The notes under the pieces are model-generated. The model worked only from the letters and a program-made list of their open reading frames with translations. It did not search any database and had not been told where the DNA came from. A stretch of 64,000 nt of DNA from Serripes groenlandicus. Taxonomy: Eukaryota > Mollusca > Bivalvia > Cardiida > Cardiidae. Shown here in pieces: positions 31,269 through 42,275 of this stretch (the first letter of the stretch is position 1; each line of letters opens with the position of its first letter). Location of the stretch: contig JASEVX010000005.1 of NCBI GenBank assembly GCA_031761405.1, positions 32,678,869 through 32,742,868 of the forward strand, read 5' to 3'. Both the position numbers and the translations under genes were made by a program.

Positions 31269-32884
31269 GTGGAAAAATGTTTCAGTTTTTGCTGAGGAGA
31301 TCTCATTCATAATTATACGTACTTATACTGACTTTTAATATCTAGCTTATTTTTCCTTTAAAAATAACGTTTCTAGAATGGATCTATTCGAATGGTACTT
31401 TCCATATCTGCCTATCTATTATTTTCGTTATGAAGTAAAACGATACCAACAAAATACGTTTTCCATTTTTTGTTTGGTTTATCTTTGTTTTCTTTGGGTT
31501 TTTTCTTATTTTCTTTCTTTTGAAAGTGACTTATAGACCCATGGGCCGGGTGTTATTTATTACTTTTTATACCATTGTTTTGTTGATGTACATACACATG
31601 TCACTATAATAAAATAGTTAAAAATTACTTAATATAAATAAACTTACTTACATCAAATTAACACTACCCTACATACACATTTGTCCATTCGCAGCAGACA
31701 AAGGGAGAACTAGCTCCAAAGGGTATGGGAAACTAATAAAATGCAATGAGTTCTGCCAAATTTAAAATGAACAAACACTATTTAGAAATGGTGGACCATG
31801 AAACGACACAGACATATCGTGCCAGATGCAAAATATCGGATCACAAACTGTTGTAAGGAACGGACTAGTTTTTTACTGGTCATTAATTTAATATGAAATT
31901 TTAAAATCAGTTATATGCAATTAAACCCGCTAATGCTAATAAAATGGGTACATCTTTTGTTATCTCTATCTAAATGATACAACGATACTGCTTTAAACAA
32001 AACGCAATCAAACTGCAGCAATATATTCAATGTATTTTTGCATTAATAATGAGCATTAAAGCGCATTAGAGTGTCATTAAAGATTGAAACAGTATCAGTA
32101 ACGCGCATGACATAGGCTTAACGCAGATTTTTAATATGCCACCCAGTCTGTGATCTTCTCATATTCATAGCCTTAATTAATATTATAACGGCTTCAAACC
32201 GAGGCATTAAAACTGGAGAATACCACACTAAAACGAACCCAGATATCTTGATAAAAGGGAAGATCCAGATCGGCATGCGTTCCACATTTATTCGTGCAAA
32301 CATCTTGGAAACCTGAATAATTAAATTTGCAAACAAATCTAATTTTAAACAATATTATACTTATTTCAAGCAAATATGCAATAATAAAAATAGTACCAAA
32401 AACTATTGAAAACCTACATCGGGACTTATGAATTGACATGTAGTCATTGTTACAACCCCTCTCCCTAGGTAAGATGTCCTGTCTTTCGTTACGAAGGTAG
32501 GCTTGAATTTCATCCGTTCATACCTAGTACTTCTGAGAATTAAACAAAGAAGAAGTACGTATGTACTGAAATACGCATTGTGCCTATCATCATACCTCAG
32601 CCGAGCCCCGTAGCTCAGGTTCAAAGTTTATTCGAATTTGAAATCAAAATCTGAAAAACCTGTAAAATAGGACTGATTAATATAAACAATCATTTTGCAA
32701 CGTCCAGACACAATTTTTGAAAAAAGCAGCACCTGAACTGATAATCAAACTATGTACATGTGTATGCTATATTGTAAAATGTAGAGTATAAAGTAGAATC
32801 GCCTAACTTAGGTCCAAGAAGGAAATGGAAAAGTCTTGTTCGTTTAAAGGTGCGAAGGAAGTACTTGTGGTGATGATTTGAATT
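31269..32884. other. Long stretch with no recognised feature
   Basis: AT-rich. Weak traces of a family A end ('ccctacatacac', 'gcagcagacaa') at 31664-31702. A minus-strand open region at 32403-32624 has mixed composition without a motif I recognise. Confidence 0.45.
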
Positions 32885-33084
32885 NNNNNNNNNNNNNNNN
32901 NNNNNNNNNNNNNNNNNNNNNNNNNNNNNNNNNNNNNNNNNNNNNNNNNNNNNNNNNNNNNNNNNNNNNNNNNNNNNNNNNNNNNNNNNNNNNNNNNNNN
33001 NNNNNNNNNNNNNNNNNNNNNNNNNNNNNNNNNNNNNNNNNNNNNNNNNNNNNNNNNNNNNNNNNNNNNNNNNNNNNNNNNNNN
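32885..33084. other. Assembly gap (200 N)
   Basis: A run of exactly 200 N, a typical placeholder length. CT-rich simple repeat starts immediately to its right, so the gap probably hides a longer CT microsatellite. Open frames drawn across it are meaningless. Confidence 0.99.
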
Positions 33085-33185
33085 TATTTTTCTCTCCCTC
33101 TCATTCTCTCTCTCTTCTGTCAGTCGCTCGCTCTCTCATATATATATATGACAGTCTCTCTTTTATGTCTTTCTCTCTTCAAACA
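33085..33185. repeat. CT-rich simple repeat beside the gap
   Basis: 'ctctccctctcattctctc' and similar, with a short TA run 'atatatatatat' in the middle. Confidence 0.85.
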
Positions 33186-33611
33186 TTTTCTGATGACATG
33201 AATACACTATGATAGATTAATACTTAACTAAGTCACTGACCTTCTCAATTCGTATACATGTTCATAAACTACGCAAGTTATGATGAAAATGTTGGGATTC
33301 TGATAATATTTAGATGTATCACATTTCGTGGAATTTTAAATTCATCTGGATATTTTTTGTAAAACCCCCTCACTTCAACGACGCATATAGATGATGCACT
33401 TAACTTTGGGCATCCAAAAAGCAATGCTTGGTGTTGCGTCTACGAACAATGACTGTAAATAAAATTATAATTTGAGTCTCCACTTTCCGCCTTGTTATTG
33501 AAAATTTTAACCAAGATTTATCTCACTCTCAAAATTAAAATTTATTTTCAATATCTCGTCAGATAAATAGTGTGTATTTTCTTCAGATGAAAGTTAAAAC
33601 AAGCCAGTGGA
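33186..33611. other. Stretch with no recognised feature
   Basis: AT-rich and unassigned. Confidence 0.4.
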
Positions 33612-33692
33612 TTCAGCCGTGGCCGAGTAGTTAACGTCGGCGGTTGAAACCGGCGTCCCCGGGTTCGATCCACAAGCGCGGCGGTCATGATG
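33612..33692 (+). mobile_element. SINE head of tRNA-Ser/Leu-like type
   Basis: 'gtggccgagtagttaacg' resembles the A-box region of class II tRNAs, and 'gggttcgatcc' is a B box. The fold is not a proper tRNA, and 'tcatgatggaatgccgtctg' follows as body. Confidence 0.55.
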
Positions 33693-33901
33693 GAATGCCG
33701 TCTGACCTCAACATTTTTTTATTTTATCTTAGCAATTTTAGTTGTGGCTGTGGATTCGTCCAACAGAAAAGCTGGACAAATCCATTTTAATAATTCAGCA
33801 TTGAAATGGTTTACCTCCTTACACTGTTAGGTTACTCTGAAAGGTCTTCGGCTTTTCCAGTCAAGGATCATACAAGGTGTTCTGAGGCCGTGGTGTAACA
33901 T

Positions 33902-34151
33902 ATATGAGCCGCCCCGCGAGAACACCAACAGTGTGGACTCTGCGTTTAGTTTCGACCCGGGTCAGCCTAAGCATGCCGCGCAGGCTAACACGGACATACA
34001 CTTTTCGCCCCCCTGAGAATTTTCTGTTTCAGGAATCATTACTGTATACCTCTATCCTCCGGAGACGGAATGTGTCGGCCCGGATAAGCCTGCGCGGACT
34101 GCGCAGGCTGATCCGGGCCGACACATTACGCAGATGCGGGGCGGCTCAAAT
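33902..34151 (+). mobile_element. Family E MITE
   Basis: 'atatgagccgccccgcgag' to 'cagatgcggggcggctcaaat'. The inner part of the right repeat (TTGGTTTTCTC) is deleted. Confidence 0.85.
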
Positions 34152-34187
34152 ACCGTTTACTGTTACACTCAAGAATTGTGTTTTGTT

Positions 34188-34367
34188 TTAACCCTTTACC
34201 TCATATAGACGCTTTCTGACGCCTCTGACAAAGCGTGCAATTTCTCCTTTTGCCACAATGTTTTCCACTTTTTGTCATAGGTTATCCATTCAATTATACA
34301 GACTTTCTATAACAAAATGTGTTCAAAGTCGTCTGCTGCAGAAATGTCGTATGAGGGAAAGGGTTAA
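34188..34367 (+). mobile_element. Family A MITE, hairpin deleted
   Basis: TTAA to TTAA with 'ctgacgcctctgacaaagcg': about 50 bp, including the left hairpin arm, are missing. Confidence 0.85.
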
Positions 34368-34399
34368 TGTTGTGTTTGTCGTTTTCCTTTCCGCGTTTA

Positions 34400-34652
34400 G
34401 CCGCCTCGCTGTAGTAGTGGTGGAGCCTCCGACTCGGCTGTTCGTTGCAGGTTCGATCCCCGGCCGTGTCATACCAACATTTTAGAAATGTTAGTAATGA
34501 CTGCTCTCCTTTGCGCTCAGGGAATACAACCGACTGACTGGTGTCAGGATGAACGGACCAGTAGTACTGGTAACTTACCCAGAAAACGCCCGCCGTGATG
34601 TCACTGAAAAATTGTTAAAAGCGGCGTAAAAAAACCAAAATTAATCAGTCAT
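34400..34652 (+). mobile_element. tRNA-headed SINE, full length
   Basis: Head 'gccgcctcgctgtagtagtg', B box 'ggttcgatccc', body 'gaacggaccagtagtactgg', 3' end 'aaagcggcgtaaaaaaacc'. Confidence 0.82.
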
Positions 34653-34757
34653 AAATTTATACTTCATTATTATTTATAGTAGTATGTGAAGTAACAGATG
34701 GTCAGGATCCATATGACCATTGATTATATATTAATGAAACATTAAAACTAGCAGCAC

Positions 34758-34829
34758 GGGGATATAGCTCAGTGGTAGAGCATTCGATTGCAGATCGAGA
34801 GGTCCCTGGTTCGAACCCGGGTGTCCCCT
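34758..34829 (+). tRNA. tRNA-Cys (GCA)
   Basis: A 72-nt cloverleaf with every arm paired: acceptor GGGGATA/TGTCCCC, D arm GCTC...GAGC, anticodon stem TTCGA/TCGAG with loop TTGCAGA (anticodon GCA at 34790-34792), five-base variable loop, and T arm CCTGG/CCGGG with loop TTCGAAC. Discriminator base is T. The A box (tagctcagtgg) and B box (ggttcgaaccc) fit polymerase III transcription. A T run downstream ('ctttttgttttaa') could terminate. It decodes UGC/UGU and appears functional. SINE heads nearby do not fold like this. Confidence 0.95.
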
Positions 34830-34882
34830 TTATATTTTATCACTCTTTTTGTTTTAATATTTGACTAAGATTATTCTAATCA

Positions 34883-34932
34883 CCATTCGACTGCAGATCG
34901 AGAGATACCTGGTTCGATCCAGTGTGTTCCCT
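34883..34932 (+). pseudogene. tRNA-Cys 3'-half pseudogene
   Basis: 'cattcgactgcagatcgaga' followed by 'tggttcgatccagtgtgttccct' is the tRNA-Cys from the anticodon stem to the 3' end, lacking the acceptor 5' strand and D arm. Downstream DNA is duplicated too: 'ttatcac(t/g)ctttttgttt' and 'atatttgact(a/c)aga' occur after both copies (34837-34870 and about 34940-34972). So a tandem duplication of about 104 bp, not retroposition, made it. Confidence 0.85.
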
Positions 34933-35161
34933 TAAATGTTATCACGCTTTTTGTTTTTATATTTGACTCAGAACATTTTGATCACGATTGTAATCTATCC
35001 CTCGCTTCGAAGCTATACGGTCAGGTATAAATGGAATTGACCTCTCTGAAAACTCTGAAAATCATCATTTCTGGTAGAGCCATATGTTTATTCTGTTTAT
35101 AGGTTTTAGTTATGTAAATATACCATAGCTGTTTTACTAATCCGTCAACAGTAACAACATA

Positions 35162-35371
35162 TCAACCCTTTCTCACGTACAACAAAACTGCAGCAGACGA
35201 CTATTGGAGAAAAATTGGACACCAATCTCTATAACTTACAGTTTAATTGTTAGAAAAAGTTAAAAACATTGCAGCAAAAGGAGAAATTGCTCATTATGAG
35301 CAATTTCTACTTTTGCCACAATTATTTCAAAAATCGTCTGCTGCAGATTTGTTGTGTGTGTGAAAGGGTAA
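35162..35371 (-). mobile_element. Family A MITE
   Basis: 'aaccctttctcacgtacaac' to 'gtgtgtgtgaaagggtaa'. Core 'gaaattgctcattatgagcaat' is nearly perfect. Confidence 0.85.
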
Positions 35372-35476
35372 GGTAAACACTCTATGCGCGTATAATTGTT
35401 AGCCTTGAGGGAAATTAATACAGTCCCTATCAAAAATGGCCATGTAAAAAACTGTTGGACGGTATTGTCCCCTGAC

Positions 35477-35706
35477 TGCCTCGGAGGTGCTGGTGTCGCG
35501 GGGTTGCGTGTTCGATTTCAGACCGGGTCACACCGGGGACCTTCAAAACGGCTTTCTCTCCTCCTCGGCGCACAGGATTCCGGGTTTAGCATTACCACCG
35601 ACTCGCTGCTGTTAAATGGACCAGTAGTACTGGTAACTTACCTAGGAATCGCCGCGATAAAACTGAAAAATAGTTGAAAGCCATGTTTAACACCATACAA
35701 TCAAAA
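35477..35706 (+). mobile_element. tRNA-headed SINE, diverged
   Basis: Decayed head ('gcctcggaggtgctggtgtc', 'gtgttcgatttc'), body 'tggaccagtagtactggtaa', 3' end 'aaagccatgtttaacacc' and 'caatcaaaac'. Confidence 0.75.
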
Positions 35707-35787
35707 CAAAACTCCGTGTAAATTCACAAGGACAATACAATGTCGTTAGGAAAATTATAACCTGCATCAGTGAACTCTACACAGTAT

Positions 35788-35859
35788 GGGGATATAGCTC
35801 AGTGGTAGAGCATTCGACTGCAGGTTGAAAGGTCCCCGGTTCGTACCCGGGTGTCCCCT
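35788..35859 (+). tRNA. tRNA-Cys (GCA), T-loop variant
   Basis: 72 nt, the same acceptor and D arm as the 34758 copy. Anticodon stem TTCGA/TTGAA around CTGCAGG (GCA) keeps pairing through a G-T, and the T stem CCCGG/CCGGG is perfect. The T loop is TTCGTAC, not TTCGAAC, so the near-invariant A58 is T. This weakens the T54-A58 tertiary contact and the B box, so it may be poorly expressed or inactive. It is about 1 kb downstream of the other copy in the same direction. Confidence 0.8.
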
Positions 35860-36003
35860 AATACTTTCATAACATTGAAAATATATAATTTGAGAGTAAT
35901 TAATTTTACTGTGTTTCGAATGCAATTTGTGGTTGTTTCATTGTGACTTAATATGGTACTACATGCAAATGACGGCAACACATCCGAACATCGCTAAAGA
36001 TAC

Positions 36004-36120
36004 ATTCAAATAATGAATAGAATTGATCATTTTACGAACAGTTTCTTCTTTTGCAACAAAACTTTCAAGATTTCTCATCTGCTACAGATGCGTCAAATTA
36101 CGTCTGCATGTGAAAAAGGA
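36004..36120 (-). mobile_element. Family A MITE right-half fragment
   Basis: 'gaacagtttcttcttttgc' 'tgctacagatgcgtcaaa' 'cgtctgcatgtgaaaaagga' align to the right half. Confidence 0.55.
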
Positions 36121-36605
36121 TCACATGAATAAATTACACAACAAAGCCACAAGCATATCTGCGAAAAAGCCAGACGGTCAGCAGGTCACGTTGCAGACAT
36201 TATTGTGTTAACCGTTTATAATTATTTTCAAACTTTAATGCTTTAATTGCATCAGAGTTCATATTAGGTCAGCTCCCCTTTATCAAAAAGGTTCAATGTC
36301 CACTGATGTCCACTATTTGACTGGTCATCGGTCAGTGTAAATATAGAATTTGCGTAAATAATCAGCAATAACTAGGTATAGGTCAAGGTCGATATCCGTT
36401 TCGTTATCTCATTTTCATATAACACAAATTTAAAATTCAACCTCTTAAAACTCAGAATCAATTCAATGATTTGCATACTGTCTACGTGATAGCAATATGT
36501 GTTTACAATGGATGGCGTATAACGGAGGGGATGGTTCCGGTAAGTAACCGAGCTCGAGGTCATAGGCTGCTCTTTCACTTCAATTTCCGGCATCACATCA
36601 CTATT
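36121..36605. other. Stretch with no recognised feature
   Basis: No repeat end or convincing frame. Confidence 0.4.
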
Positions 36606-36886
36606 TCAGCCGTCCCGCGAGAAAACCAACATTGTGGTCTCTCTGAAAACTTATAATGCGTAAAGTATCGACCGTATCAGCCTAAGCATGCCGCGCAAGC
36701 TTACCCGGATAGACACTTTTCGCCTCCTGTGCATTTTCTGTTTCAGGAATCATTATTCTATCCCACTATCCCCCTGAGACGGAATGTGTCGGCCCGGATC
36801 AGTCTGCGCAGACTGCGCAGGTTGATCTGGGTCGATACATTACGCAGTGGTCATAATGTTGGTTTTCTCGTGGAATGACTCATATA
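36606..36886 (+). mobile_element. Family E MITE
   Basis: 'cagccgtcccgcgagaaaac' to 'tctcgtggaatgactcatat'. An extra 'tgaaaacttata' lies near the left end. Confidence 0.85.
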
Positions 36887-37111
36887 TAATATATTTTATC
36901 TATCCTGAATGTTAAATATTTGATTTTGTGTATATTTCATGTTTATTGCAATTGATTGTACATTCTTATATTGTATTATGCTACTATGAAGTGTTGTTTA
37001 ACTAGACATTATGTAGTTTATTTACGTCAATACAAAATATTGTCATAACATTTGGTTGGAAGGGAGATAATGTGATTAGTGGAGTGCTGATATGAGAACT
37101 CGAGATGACAG

Positions 37112-38035
37112 ACACATAGTTAGATGAACTCGTGCACATGGTTAGATGAACTCGTGCACATGGTTATATGAACTCTTACACATGGTTAGATGAACTCGTG
37201 CACATGGTTATATGAACTCGTACATATGGTTAGATGAACTCGTGCACATGGTTATATGAACTCGTACACATGGTTAGATGAACTCGTGCACATGGTTATA
37301 TGAACTCTTACACATGGTTATATGAACTCTTACACATGGTTATATGAACTCTTACACATGGTTATATGAAATCTTACACATGGTTAGATGAACTCGTGCA
37401 CATGGTTATATGAACTCGTGCACATGGTTATATGAACTCGTACACATGGTTAGATGAACTCGTGCACATGGTTATATGAACTCGTACATATGGTTAGATG
37501 AACTCGTGCACATGGTTATATGAACTCGTACACATGGTTATATGAACTCGTACATATGGTTATATGAACTCGTGCACATGGTTATATGAACTCGTTCACA
37601 TGGTTAGATGAACTCGTACACATGGTTAGATGAACTCGTACACATGGTTAGACGAACTCTTGCACATGGTTATATGAACTCGTGTACATGGTTAGATGAA
37701 CTCTTGCACATGGTTAGATGAACTCGTACACATGGTTAGACGAACTCTTGCACATGGTTATATGAACTCGTGTACATGGTTAGATGAACTCTTGCACATG
37801 GTTAGATGAACTCGTGATGGTTAGATGAACTCGTACACATGGTTAGACGAACTCGTGCACATGGTTAGATGAACTCTTGCACATGGTTAGATGAACTCGT
37901 GATGGTTAGATGAACTCGTACACATGGTTAGATGAACTCGTACACATGGTTAGATGAACTCGTGATGGTTAGATGAACTCGTGCACATGGTTAGATGAAC
38001 TCGTGCACATGGTTAGATGAACTCGTGCGGATACA
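37112..38035. repeat. 22-bp minisatellite, about 42 copies
   Basis: Unit 'gttagatgaactcgtgcacatg' read in two pieces as 'gttagatgaactcg' and 'tgcacatg'. Variants at fixed positions (gttaga/gttata/gttagac; cgtgca/cgtaca/cttaca/cttgca; and deletions 'cgtgatg') recur in the same order, so higher-order units of two or more repeats were copied. The left half is rich in GTTATA and the right half in GTTAGA. Confidence 0.95.
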
Positions 38036-38062
38036 TAGTTTGAATACTGTTGGAAAACAACG

Positions 38063-38296
38063 TTCAATCCTTTCCCACATAACACAAATATCCAGCAGAT
38101 GGCTCTGAAAACGTCGAAGCAAAAAAAAACACGTAAACCTTTTAAATGAAAGTACAATAATTGAATAAAGTTGAAAACCTGGTGACAAAAGGAGATATTT
38201 CTAGTTTATAGCAATTTCTATTTTTGTCGCCATGTTTTCAAAAAGCCGTCTGCTGCAGAGGCGTCAGAAAGCGTCTATATGATGGAAAGGGTTCAA
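38063..38296 (-). mobile_element. Family A MITE
   Basis: 'ttcaatcctttcccacata' to 'gatggaaagggttcaa'. Both flanks read TTCAA, not TTAA: either a variant target site or parallel change. Confidence 0.8.
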
Positions 38297-39202
38297 CTCC
38301 AACCAACCAATCGTACCTGGTGTGTTAATATTTTCCCTTATCAATTTTTATTTGTTTGGAACAAACAAATTTAGTGATAGCTGAAATTCTGAAGCCATAC
38401 GTCTTATGGAAAATTCCCTAAATTTCATACGCGTGAAAGTAGTACTCAATACTTGCTCTTACTTTTCAAATGTATCACGATATTTGAAATAATGATATAT
38501 TTATATCGTCTTTGTTTTCTTATGTGGTTCTTATTCTCAAAGAGAATTTGGAAATAAAATGAAACATTGTATTTTAAAACATGAACGCGAAGAGATTTAT
38601 AAATCTCAATGAGTGAACTGCTACAGGGAGAACTATTTCCGATTTAAGCTCCAGATATGGTATTTGAATTTTCAATCACGCATTGAAAATGTAGATAAAA
38701 ACAGAATTGAAAATATTTTCTTTGTGCCTTGGCGGCCATATAAATATAGTATAAATAATTAAAAAATGCAAATATGTGCGTCATAAAATGCCTTTAAAAT
38801 GAGAGTAACACATTTGCAGAGAAATCGTGATCGTCGAATTCTATTTATAAATACAACGATATTGGGGGAGGGTCTAAGAGCGGACGCGATCTGCGGACAA
38901 ATGCATTATAGAGGGAAAATGAGGACAAATGCAATATAGAGGGAAAATGCGGACGCTATGATTTGTTGTAAAAAATGTTTAATTAAAGATGGGCAAATGT
39001 GTATAATTTGTTACATATGATCATATCCGGGGTTTTCTGTTTAAATATATAATGTGTTTGATTGCTTTTATCAGTGATATAGATTAAACCAAAATTCGAG
39101 ATCATGCTGAAATGGAATCTCTTTGTAAAGTGTTTTAACGACTTTATAAATCTTTATATCATATCTATAGATATCAATAACGCGAATTGATGGATTGATT
39201 TT
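38297..39202. other. Stretch with no recognised gene
   Basis: AT-rich. A short tandem duplication at 38895-38955 ('tagagggaaaatg(a/c)ggac') is the only structure seen. Confidence 0.45.
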
Positions 39203-39320
39203 CCGACAAGTAAATGTCTTTTGACGCATCTGCAGCGGACGAAATTTGAAAACATTGCAAGAATAGAATAGGTTGCTAGTAACTAGCCATAGGTTTTGCT
39301 TCAATTATATCCTCTCCTTT
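39203..39320 (+). mobile_element. Family A MITE fragment
   Basis: 'cttttgacgcatctgcagcg' 'gacgaaatttgaaaacattg' and 'ctagccataggttttgc'. Confidence 0.55.
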
Positions 39321-39639
39321 ACAATCGATTGAAGGGTCATGGGTTCTAGTTATTGTTTGGCCTCTTCATTTTCTACTTTGTAACTTTCAACAGTTTTCCA
39401 TGTGCCATACTACGAGGCAAATGATCCATGCAACATTCTATTCTGTAGGGTACTTGGAAGGGGCAGAACAATTTAAAAAACAAATAAACAATAAGTATAT
39501 ATATATATATACAACACTTTTAATCTTAATTTGTTTCTAGTAATTATATATATATATATATATACAACAATAATACTAATCTATAACAAATAAGTTAAAT
39601 GTTTTTTTCTTGCTGTGTAAACAGTAAAAAGCAACATAT

Positions 39640-39712
39640 ATTGAAAACATTGTGGGAAAAGGAGAATTTGCTTATTTAAACAATTTCTTAATTCCCATAA
39701 CCTTTCTTTACC
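39640..39712 (-). mobile_element. Family A MITE core fragment
   Basis: 'gaaaacattgtgggaaaagg' then 'gcttatttaaacaatttc': the decayed central hairpin only. Confidence 0.4.
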
Positions 39713-39813
39713 GTCGTATAAACCAAATTTGTATTTGAAGGCTGTTATAAGTAAAAAACTTAAATGTTGCCAATTTAATCACATATCTTATCATTATAAT
39801 AGCCAAATAATTA

Positions 39814-39951
39814 ACAAAAGTTACAATTAAAGTCCGCATCTGTTGTCGAAATATCCACAGGTGCATTAACACAAGATTTGTGAAACCAATTTGTGCATAT
39901 ATCACATTGTACCATGACGGTATCGACACATCCCGGCAAGTTACAAATACA
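39814..39951 (-). pseudogene. PHD-finger fragment of a decayed ORF
   Basis: Minus strand, 46 residues with the full C4HC3 pattern: C-I-C, then C-D-I-C (C-x2-C), W-F-H, K-S-C, and C-N-F-C before a TAA stop (39811-39813). 'VMVQCDICTNWFHKSC' is the classic central PHD signature. The frame upstream (to about 40070) reads on with several stops and fragments such as PYTVNYHC and NYKCNPFS, so the gene is dead. PHD fingers bind histone tails in chromatin proteins and also occur in ORF1 of CR1-like retrotransposons and some transposases. Here a transposon source is the more likely. A longer 168-codon frame over the same DNA is a shadow. Confidence 0.7.
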
Positions 39952-40317
39952 TAAATGTATATGATAGGTTTATTGGGAAAAGGGGTTACATTTATAATTT
40001 GTTTAGAATGACACTCGTACACAATGGTAATTAACAGTGTATGGTCACGCATCCTTAATTGATTTGGCTTAAGCTTAAAAAACCTTTGAAACAGCGGCCA
40101 GCTTAGGTGTATACTGTAGAGTAAAATTGGGACGGCACAGGTATTGGTTTTCTCTGGAGCATTTAATCCTTTTATAATGCAAATGAATTCAAGAGCCTCT
40201 GAAGTCTGAAGCATGTTTCTTTTAAAGTGCTCATATAAATATTAGTACTGCCTTTTTCCACAATATTTTCTACATGATTTCAACTACTCTTTCATTTGGA
40301 TAGATGTTTCTTTTTTA

Positions 40318-40995
40318 GCTCACCTGAGCACGAAGTGCTGAAAGTTAGTTATTGTGATCTCCTTTTGTCCGGCGTCTGTCGTCCGTCAACATATTCTCCT
40401 CAGTAACGAGTGGGTCAATTGAGATGAAACTTCACAGAAAGCATCCTCTCATTGACCTCACCCGAATTCCTTCAAATGTTTGTGATTCATGCAGAATTAT
40501 GGTTTCCATGGCAACGAAAATAAAATAACTTTAAAATTCTTCTTTTACCAAACTGGTTGACAGATTTTCAAATTATTTTAAAGAAGTGTTCCTTGGCCGC
40601 CAGGGAGCGGGGCTTTTTTGCCTTATATGGCTATAGTGTAAACTCAAAAAAAAATTCTCCTCCAAAAGTGTGAGGCCGATTTTCAAATAATTGTGTAGAA
40701 ATGTTTCAAGGGTGACCCTCTATCAGATTCCTTCCAGCCAAGTTGATTGGTCGTAAAACATGGCCGCCAGCGGGCGGGGCTTTTTTGCCTAATATGGCTA
40801 TAGTAAAAACTTGAAAAATCTTCTCCTCCGAAAATGTTTGGCCAATATTCAATTCTTTTTGTAGAAATGTTCATTGGGAAACCATCTATCAGATTCCTCC
40901 AAGCCATGTTGATTGGTCGAAAAACATGGCCGACAGGGGGCAGGGCTATTTGGCCTTATATGGCTATAGTGAAAACTTGAAAAATCTCTTGTTAA
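40318..40995. repeat. Mollusc-type repeat with 166-bp tandem units
   Basis: Begins 'gctcacctgagcacgaagtg'. It then has three units at about 40594, 40761 and 40926, each 'tggccgccaggg(a/c)gcggggc' plus 'tatggctatagt' and 'cttgaaaaatct'. I recall the lead sequence as common in bivalve genomes. Function unknown, and no frame is conserved between units. Confidence 0.75.
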
Positions 40996-41446
40996 GCAGG
41001 AAGCTTTTGAGTAAGATTTTAGAAAACCCTTGGTCAATTGTGATTTTCTTTTGTAACAAAAATTGGTAAATACTTAAATGAGTGAGTCGGGGCCATAATG
41101 GTTATCCATTTGTTTTACATGTTTTTTGAAAGTTGGAAATTAAATATAATATTCACATGTATGTCTCATGATTTATTCTTATAGACAACTAAAATGGCAT
41201 TTAATTTTAACGGATGCGTCATTTATTCTTTTACCCGAAGTTGTAATATTTATAAACAATGCATAGTTTATAAATCACACATCTATGCAAAGGCAAATGT
41301 TTGGACAGTTTTATGTACCCAAACAAAATATTGTGCCTTCAGCGCTTTGATTTCAAGTGCATCTGCTTTAGACATTTGAAGAATTATACGGGAAAAGTAA
41401 ATAGAGAAAATTCTCCACATATCACATTGATTTTATCGCGATAGCT
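40996..41446. other. Stretch with no recognised feature
   Basis: AT-rich and unassigned. Confidence 0.4.
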
Positions 41447-41534
41447 TAACCCTTTCTTTTTTTGTCACTGTTTTTCAAAAAGCCGTCTGCTGCAAGGGCG
41501 TCAAGATGGTATTTCTAGTCAATGGCGGTTAAGA
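41447..41534 (-). mobile_element. Family A MITE, large internal deletion
   Basis: 'ttaaccctttctttttttg' is joined to 'caaaaagccgtctgctgcaa', and 'ggcggttaag' ends it. Confidence 0.5.
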
Positions 41535-41819
41535 TCAGTGTGTAAATATTAGCTAACATAATGTACACAAGTATACAGACGCGTCTAACAACCTTGTGTG
41601 AGTAATACATGAACAGTGTAGATCTTGATCAGACTGTTCGGATTCACAGGTTGATACGGATCGATACTGTTCACAATGTGTACCGTTTCCCATGCACTGG
41701 CTGAACTAGAGAAATCCTTGAGCTAAAATGTATTTTTTTAGGAATGGATCAACAGATGAGGATACTCTAGTATAGAGAAAAGTCAAATCTAGTGGATTAT
41801 ATGAGACACTTATAAATTC

Positions 41820-42107
41820 GAGTCCCGGTAGCTCAGTCGGTAACTACGCAGACTGTTAATCCAGGGGTTGTGAGTTCGAATCCCGGCTCGGCCAACTTTC
41901 TTTCCGACGTTTGACAAAAGTCATTGCGACATGCGTCATGTGTCTTCCACCAATGGGATAAGTCTATGTTGAAAAGCAGCCAGTTGCTTGGGAAGATTGT
42001 TGTGTGGAGTACTGGTGTGAGAAAGCCAGAAAACACATGAGTAGGTGAACTGGCCGCCGTGATATGACTGAGAAATTGTTAAAAACGGCGTTAAACCCCA
42101 ATCAATG
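41820..42107 (+). mobile_element. SINE of the 'cccggtagctcagtcgg' type, full length
   Basis: B box 'gagttcgaatccc' is intact. Body and 3' end 'aaacggcgttaaaccccaat' closely match the 29472 copy. The tail is a single CAAT. This is the best-preserved head of this type. Confidence 0.88.
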
Positions 42108-42275
42108 TAAATTTAACAAGTATGACTCGTGTAATTAAAATATTGCATTTATGTGATTTAGACCGAATGCACAATGTGTGTCATATGTTTCTTTAAACCT
42201 TCTATTACTAAGATCAGTGCATACCCTAAATTAAAACTGCGTTGATGCGCAGATGATCTGGATGTCGCATTAGCC

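Noticed and set aside
32844..33201. Frames across the N run
   Set aside because: They exist only because N is treated as coding.
39708..40214. 168-codon minus-strand frame
   Set aside because: A shadow of the decayed PHD-containing frame in another phase. Its composition is AT-driven.
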